DNA of 64,000 bases from Photobacterium kishitanii (GTDB lineage Bacteria > Pseudomonadota > Gammaproteobacteria > Enterobacterales > Vibrionaceae), in assembly GCF_003026355.1 (NCBI RefSeq), contig NZ_PYON01000009.1, forward strand, positions 62,001-126,000. Reading direction: 5' to 3'. The notes under the pieces were generated by a model that had not been told where the DNA came from, did no database searches, and saw only the letters and a program-made list of their open reading frames with translations. The translations under genes were made by a program, and so were the position numbers. The stretch's first letter is position 1. The number at the start of each line of letters is the position of its first letter. Below are positions 59,400 to 64,000 of this stretch, one piece after another.

Positions 59400-61523
59400 G
59401 TGAATCCTATCGTAAAGACTTTCCAGTACGGTAACCACACGGTTACTCTTGAGACTGGTGTTATAGCACGTCAAGCGACTGCTGCAGTAATGGTTAGCAT
59501 GGACGACACTTCAGTGTTCGTTTCTGTTGTTGGTAAGAAAACAGCAGTAGAAGGCCAAGACTTCTTCCCGCTAACAGTGAACTACCAAGAGCGTACTTAC
59601 GCTGCAGGTAAGATCCCTGGTGGTTTCTTCAAGCGTGAAGGTCGCCCTTCAGAAGGCGAAACACTGACTGCACGTCTAATTGACCGTCCAATCCGTCCGC
59701 TATTCCCTGACGATTTTAAAAACGAAGTACAAGTTATTGCCACTGTGGTTTCTGTAAATCCTGCAGTTAACCCTGATATGGTAACAATGATTGGTACATC
59801 AGCGGCATTAGCTATTTCTGGTATTCCATTCAATGGTCCTATCGGTGCTGCACGTGTAGGTTACATTAACGATCAATTCGTTCTTAACCCAAGCAATGTA
59901 GAACTAGAAGAAAGCCGTCTAGATCTTGTTGTTGCTGGTACTAAAGATGCTGTTCTAATGGTTGAATCAGAAGCTGATCGCCTATCTGAAGAGCAAATGC
60001 TACAAGCAGTAGTGTTCGGTCACGACCAACAGCAAGTTGTTATCAATGCAATCAATGAGTTTGCAGCTGAAGTTGCAACACCAGCTTGGGATTGGACTGC
60101 TCCTGCAGAGAACACAGCACTTAAAACTAAGATCGCTGAACTTGCTGAAGCTAAGCTTGTTGAAGCTTACCAAATCACAGAGAAAATGGCGCGTTACGAC
60201 CGTATTCATGAGATTGCTGCTGAAGTAAATGACGCAATTCTTGCTGAAGATGTTGATGCAAACGCGAAAGAAATCCACACTATCTTCCACGATCTAGAGA
60301 AGACAGTTGTACGTGGCCGTATCATTGCAGGTCTTCCACGTATCGATGGTCGTGAAAAGGACATGGTTCGTGCGCTAGACGTACGTACTGGTGTACTTCC
60401 ACGTACTCACGGTTCTTCACTATTTACACGTGGTGAAACGCAAGCACTTGTTACTGCAACATTGGGTACACAACGTGATGCTCAAATCATTGATAGCATC
60501 ATGGGTGAGAAGAAAGATCACTTCCTTCTTCACTACAACTTCCCTCCATACTGTGTAGGTGAAACTGGTTTCGTTGGTTCGCCTAAGCGTCGTGAAATTG
60601 GTCACGGTAAGTTGGCGAAGCGTGGTATTCAAGCTGTTATGCCTTCTGTTGACGAGTTCCCGTACACAGTGCGTGTAGTATCAGAAATCACTGAATCTAA
60701 CGGTTCATCTTCAATGGCTTCTGTATGTGGTACTTCACTTGCTCTTATGGACGCTGGTGTGCCAATCAAAGCATCTGTTGCGGGTATCGCAATGGGTCTT
60801 GTGAAAGAAGGCGATGATTTCGTTGTTCTTTCTGACATTCTTGGTGATGAAGATCACCTAGGTGACATGGACTTTAAAGTAGCGGGTACTGACGACGGTA
60901 TCACAGCACTTCAGATGGATATCAAGATTGAAGGTATCACTAAAGAGATCATGGAAATTGCACTTAACCAAGCTAAAGGCGCGCGTAAGCACATCCTTAG
61001 CGTAATGGATAACGCAATTAACTCTCCTCGTGAAGATATCTCTCAGTTTGCTCCTCGCATTCACATGATGAAGATCAACCCTGAGAAGATCAAAGATGTT
61101 ATCGGTAAAGGTGGTGCAGTTATCCGTGCACTTACTGAAGAAACTGGTACTACAATCGAAATCGAAGACGATGGTACAGTGAAGATCGCTGCGACTGAAG
61201 GGACTGCTGCACAAGAAGCAATCCGTCGTATCGAAGAAATCACAGCTGACGTTGAAGTTGGCCGTGTTTACACTGGTAAAGTAATGCGTATCGTTGATTT
61301 CGGTGCATTTGTATCAGTGATCGGTGCTAAAGAAGGTCTAGTTCACATTTCTCAAATCTCACAAGATCGTGTAGAGAAAGTGTCTGATTACCTACAGATG
61401 GGTCAAGAAGTTCAAGTTAAAGTACTTGAAATCGACCGTCAAGGCCGTATCCGTCTAAGCATGAAAGAAGCAGTAGAAGCGCCAGCCGCAGCTCCTGCAC
61501 AAGACGAGCAGCCACAAGGCTAA
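59400..61523 (+). CDS. pnp: Polynucleotide phosphorylase (PNPase)
   Basis: A 3'-5' phosphorolytic exoribonuclease, trimeric, part of the degradosome. Two RNase PH-like domains (~1-210 and ~310-545) around a helical linker, then KH ([16 protein letters not shown] near 565) and S1 ([19 protein letters not shown] near 620). 707 residues (E. coli 711). Start is GTG 59400, with AAGGAA 8 bases upstream. The C-terminal tail is short, Ala/Pro-rich. Confidence 0.98.
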   Translation: MNPIVKTFQYGNHTVTLETGVIARQATAAVMVSMDDTSVFVSVVGKKTAVEGQDFFPLTVNYQERTYAAGKIPGGFFKREGRPSEGETLTARLIDRPIRPLFPDDFKNEVQVIATVVSVNPAVNPDMVTMIGTSAALAISGIPFNGPIGAARVGYINDQFVLNPSNVELEESRLDLVVAGTKDAVLMVESEADRLSEEQMLQAVVFGHDQQQVVINAINEFAAEVATPAWDWTAPAENTALKTKIAELAEAKLVEAYQITEKMARYDRIHEIAAEVNDAILAEDVDANAKEIHTIFHDLEKTVVRGRIIAGLPRIDGREKDMVRALDVRTGVLPRTHGSSLFTRGETQALVTATLGTQRDAQIIDSIMGEKKDHFLLHYNFPPYCVGETGFVGSPKRREIGHGKLAKRGIQAVMPSVDEFPYTVRVVSEITESNGSSSMASVCGTSLALMDAGVPIKASVAGIAMGLVKEGDDFVVLSDILGDEDHLGDMDFKVAGTDDGITALQMDIKIEGITKEIMEIALNQAKGARKHILSVMDNAINSPREDISQFAPRIHMMKINPEKIKDVIGKGGAVIRALTEETGTTIEIEDDGTVKIAATEGTAAQEAIRRIEEITADVEVGRVYTGKVMRIVDFGAFVSVIGAKEGLVHISQISQDRVEKVSDYLQMGQEVQVKVLEIDRQGRIRLSMKEAVEAPAAAPAQDEQPQG

Positions 61524-61546
61524 ACGTTTTGCTAATATCATGATAT

Positions 61547-61571
61547 AAAGGGGCTTAATAGCCCCTTTTTT
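61547..61571 (+). terminator. Terminator after pnp
   Basis: An 8-bp stem (AAAGGGGC / GCCCCTTT) with a 6-base loop, then further Ts. Confidence 0.8.
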
Positions 61572-61628
61572 TGATCCAAATATTATCATAGACGCTGGAT
61601 CGTCATTGATGTCACAGGGAGAAATGAG

Positions 61629-62531
61629 TTGATAATACGCCATCTTCAATATGTTGTAATTGCGTCAGTGCTGATGTTGAGTGGTTGTTCAGCAATGCCA
61701 ACAACATGGACCCATCCGCCAATGGCGATTCCTTATCAACCTAGTTTGCAGCAGCAAATCCAGTTGGCACGAATTGAGCAAATATTACAGCAACCCAATA
61801 TTCCTCAAACAACATTAGCGACCATTTATTATGATCGCGGTTTACTGCATGACAGTTTAGGTTTACGTGATTTAGCACGACTTGATTTTAATAAATCGTT
61901 AACGTTAAACCCTAACCAGCCTGATTTATATAATGTTGCCGGGGTTATTTTCACTCAAATGGGGTTGTTTGATTTAGCTTATGAAGCGTTTGATTCGACC
62001 TTGGATCTCGCTCCAGAGCATCCTTATGCACACCGTAATCGAGGTATCGCGCTTTATTATGGTGAGCGTTACGATTTAGCGAATGATGATTTATTGCCGC
62101 ATTACCAGCTGGATATTAATGATCCTTATCGAGTAATTTGGCTCTACATTAATGATTTGAAATTTGTGCCAGAGCAAGCTCAAACATTACTTCAACAACG
62201 TTATGCGGCGAGTGATAAACAAGATTGGGGCTGGCAGATTGTGCGTATGTATCTTGGTGATATTAGTGAAGCGCAATTTTTAACTGAGATTGCCGAGCAG
62301 AGTAAAGATAATCAACAGTTGGCTTTGCGATTAACTGAAGGCTATTTTTATTTAGCGCAGCGCTATCAAAATCAACAAGATTATTCGACTGCAGTTATGC
62401 TGTATAAACTTGCACTAGCGGGTAATGTGTATGAGTTTGTTGAACATCGACTGTCTTTACTTGAATTGGATCGTATTTTAACCGCTGAGCAAAATGCAGC
62501 ACCAGTGGAACCAGTTCCTCCAAACGCATAG
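61629..62531 (+). CDS. nlpI: Lipoprotein NlpI, UUG start
   Basis: An outer-membrane TPR lipoprotein that, in E. coli, scaffolds peptidoglycan hydrolases and brings MepS to the protease Prc. Lipobox LSGC with Cys20 as lipid site after a short signal peptide. TPR-like repeats follow (YDRGLLHDSLGLRDLAR near 68, YNVAGVIFTQMGLFDLA, YAHRNRGIALYYGERYDLA). Start is TTG 61629 after AGGGAG; the ATG at 61624 is out of frame and stops at once. 300 residues (E. coli 294). It follows pnp, as in E. coli, but deaD does not come next. Confidence 0.95.
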   Translation: MIIRHLQYVVIASVLMLSGCSAMPTTWTHPPMAIPYQPSLQQQIQLARIEQILQQPNIPQTTLATIYYDRGLLHDSLGLRDLARLDFNKSLTLNPNQPDLYNVAGVIFTQMGLFDLAYEAFDSTLDLAPEHPYAHRNRGIALYYGERYDLANDDLLPHYQLDINDPYRVIWLYINDLKFVPEQAQTLLQQRYAASDKQDWGWQIVRMYLGDISEAQFLTEIAEQSKDNQQLALRLTEGYFYLAQRYQNQQDYSTAVMLYKLALAGNVYEFVEHRLSLLELDRILTAEQNAAPVEPVPPNA

Positions 62532-62548
62532 TCATCATGATTTTCTAT

Positions 62549-62583
62549 AAAAATAGCCGCTATGAAAAGCGGCTATTTTTTTA
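62549..62583. terminator. Bidirectional terminator between nlpI and ubiV
   Basis: A perfect 13-bp stem (AAAAATAGCCGCT / AGCGGCTATTTTT) with a 6-base loop and more Ts. Confidence 0.9.
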
Positions 62584-62611
62584 TTTTAATCGAATCTCGA
62601 ACCTCGAACCT

Positions 62612-63487
62612 CTAACGAATATCTAATCCTGCAAGATTATGCCAATAGCCATTACATTGATGACCATCAGCCAGAGGATGACGAATCGTACTTTGCTCAT
62701 TAGCACGGAAATCATCGATTAAGGTGAGGGTATCAAGTCCCATAGGGCTTAACCTGACTACATCGACCATATCTTTCATGCCTTTCAAATCGTTGATCAA
62801 GTTATAGCAGTAGCCTGATTGGGTTTGAATGCCATTGAGGGTGAAGATTTTTTGATCTTCTTGACTGTTCACAGTGATCCCTTGTGGATACTTGATACAA
62901 CAAGTCTCACAATCATCTTTAGCTTTATTTTCAGCTCGAGCAGTAAAGCAGCGGGCTGAATAGGCAAGAGGTAAATAACCATAGCTAAAGACTTCGGTTT
63001 CGAATTGTTGACGGATACCTAAAGCCTCACATTCGGTAAGTGTGTTAGCTAACCAATCACGAGACAGTTCAACCGGCATACACCAACGGGTCATGCCTTG
63101 TTTAACAAATAGTTTGAGGGTTTGGGCGTTATAGCAGTTAACCGCAGGACCAACCACAAACGGCACCTTGCTTTGTGATGCAAGTTGAATCGCAGATACA
63201 TCGTTAGCTTCAACAATAAAGTCGCCGTTATCGATATATTTTTTCATGATGTTAACTTCGCTAGGCGCTTCTAGCAATGCCATGGTTGATAGCACGACTT
63301 GCTTACCATTGGTGGCAAGTTCTTTCGCAATATCTATCCATTGAGCTGGTTTTAGGGCACGACGTTTAGAGCACACCGTCTCACCTAAATAAATAATATC
63401 AACATTACTGTGCTTTGCTTGCTGATAAAAGGTTTCAACATCATGCTGAGGCCAAAAGTATAATAATGGCCCTAGTGAGTATTTCAT
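62612..63487 (-). CDS. ubiV: Ubiquinone biosynthesis protein UbiV (peptidase U32 family)
   Basis: With UbiU and UbiT it supports O2-independent hydroxylation in ubiquinone synthesis, so the cell can make ubiquinone without oxygen. It carries a [4Fe-4S] cluster: Cys39 (LGETVCSKRR) and the three Cys of ARCFTARAENKAKDDCETCC (about 175-197) match E. coli. The begin MKYSLGPLLYFWP matches E. coli YhbV. 291 residues from ATG 63487; AAGGGA precedes it. Only 10 bases separate it from ubiU. Confidence 0.95.
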   Translation of the reverse strand: MKYSLGPLLYFWPQHDVETFYQQAKHSNVDIIYLGETVCSKRRALKPAQWIDIAKELATNGKQVVLSTMALLEAPSEVNIMKKYIDNGDFIVEANDVSAIQLASQSKVPFVVGPAVNCYNAQTLKLFVKQGMTRWCMPVELSRDWLANTLTECEALGIRQQFETEVFSYGYLPLAYSARCFTARAENKAKDDCETCCIKYPQGITVNSQEDQKIFTLNGIQTQSGYCYNLINDLKGMKDMVDVVRLSPMGLDTLTLIDDFRANEQSTIRHPLADGHQCNGYWHNLAGLDIR

Positions 63488-63497
63488 TAATGATCCC

Positions 63498-64000
63498 TTA
63501 TTGCCATTTGCGGTGGTATGCACCTAACGTCGTTTGCTTACCTTCAGACAGGTTACCCAGACATGCATTCCATGCTGGATTAACACTGTAGCCTTCAGGA
63601 TTTGCTAAATAGTGGTCAATTGCTGCACGCCAAGTACGGGTTACTTGCTCAACATAAGCAGGGCTGCGTTGGCGACCTTCAATTTTAACTGATGCAATAT
63701 TAGCCTTAAATAGCTCAGGTAAAATTTCTAGGGTATTAAGGCTAGTTGGCTCTTCTAGTGCGTGATAGCGCTTGTTTTCACCGTCGATATTAATATCAAA
63801 TCGGCCTTTACATAGCGTGGGATAACCAGCATTTTCACCTTGAGTATAGCGATCAATTAAAATTTCATTTAAGCGCGATTCTAATCCTTGTGGTGTTTCT
63901 TGCCAGCGAACATACTTTGCTGGAGAACAAGCACCAACCGTATTGGGGGATTCGCCTGTCATGTAAGATGATAAATAGCAGCGTCCTTCAGACATAATAC
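63498..64000 (-). CDS. ubiU: Ubiquinone biosynthesis protein UbiU, C-terminal part
   Basis: The frame is open to the window edge, so the N-terminal half is missing (about 167 of some 330 residues seen). The visible part begins near the cluster-binding region (GRCYLSSYMTGESPNTVGACSP and later PTLCKGRF), with Cys positions as in E. coli YhbU (UbiU). It ends NLSEGKQTTLGAYHRKWQ, close to the E. coli tail. An internal ATG at 63995 is not the start. It is first in a ubiU-ubiV operon, with which UbiV forms a heterodimer in E. coli. Confidence 0.93.
   Translation of the reverse strand, partial: IMSEGRCYLSSYMTGESPNTVGACSPAKYVRWQETPQGLESRLNEILIDRYTQGENAGYPTLCKGRFDINIDGENKRYHALEEPTSLNTLEILPELFKANIASVKIEGRQRSPAYVEQVTRTWRAAIDHYLANPEGYSVNPAWNACLGNLSEGKQTTLGAYHRKWQ

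Overview
This 64-kb window is a stretch of core chromosome from a marine gammaproteobacterium of the family Vibrionaceae. The gene order follows Vibrio cholerae and E. coli block by block, and the AT-rich base composition together with a second tandem lspA makes a Photobacterium-like genome my best guess (inference; 16S or average nucleotide identity would settle it). I see no prophage, insertion sequence, integron or CRISPR array. Almost every gene is recognisable, so the novelty lies mainly between the genes.

Layout. 1-6130: end of an AGCS-type alanine/glycine symporter, yaaA, srmB, trmN6, brnQ and fldB. 6340-12778: the conserved xerD-dsbC-recJ-prfB-lysS block, with the programmed +1 frameshift in prfB. 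13008-15462: a vpsR-type regulator, a small protein and mutH. 16194-20815: rppH-ptsP-tauE-like-thyA, in which the lgt gene usually found next to thyA is missing. 20954-25010: sodium-linked genes nptA, nhaA, a small exported protein and nhaR. 25066-29019: DUF502 protein, rpsT, murJ, ribF. 29025-35483: ileS-lspA-lspA2-fkpB-ispH-dapB. 36037-41809: carAB and an mgtE-like transporter with a structured leader. 41944-51285: dacB, an OmpU-type porin, greA, yhbY, rlmE, ftsH, folP, glmM. 51554-61523: secG, tRNA-Leu(GAG), initiator tRNA-Met, then rimP-nusA-infB-rbfA-truB-rpsO-pnp. 61629-64000: nlpI and, convergently, ubiV and the end of ubiU.

How the genes work together. Most serve translation (lysS, prfB, ileS, two tRNAs, rimP, infB, rbfA, truB, rpsO, rpsT, rlmE, yhbY), RNA turnover (rppH, pnp, srmB), envelope building (murJ, lspA, dacB, glmM, nlpI, secG, ftsH, the porin) and DNA repair or segregation (recJ, mutH, xerD). 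Several Na+-linked or probably Na+-linked transporters (AGCS, BrnQ, NptA, NhaA) fit a marine lifestyle.

Most interesting signal. In the 539-bp gap before the mgtE-like gene, a short open frame (40630-40680, 16 codons, GTG start, good Shine-Dalgarno) encodes an acidic/proline peptide. It lies inside what looks like a three-way-junction RNA that hides its own ribosome-binding site and start. This resembles in principle the MgtL-type Mg2+ attenuators of enterobacteria, but the sequence is unrelated to any element I know. Other points: a second complete LspA, a VpsR whose AAA+ domain lacks the GAFTGA loop, a DnaA-box-like cluster before rppH, repeated AACGATAA motifs before carAB, and six UUG-initiated genes.
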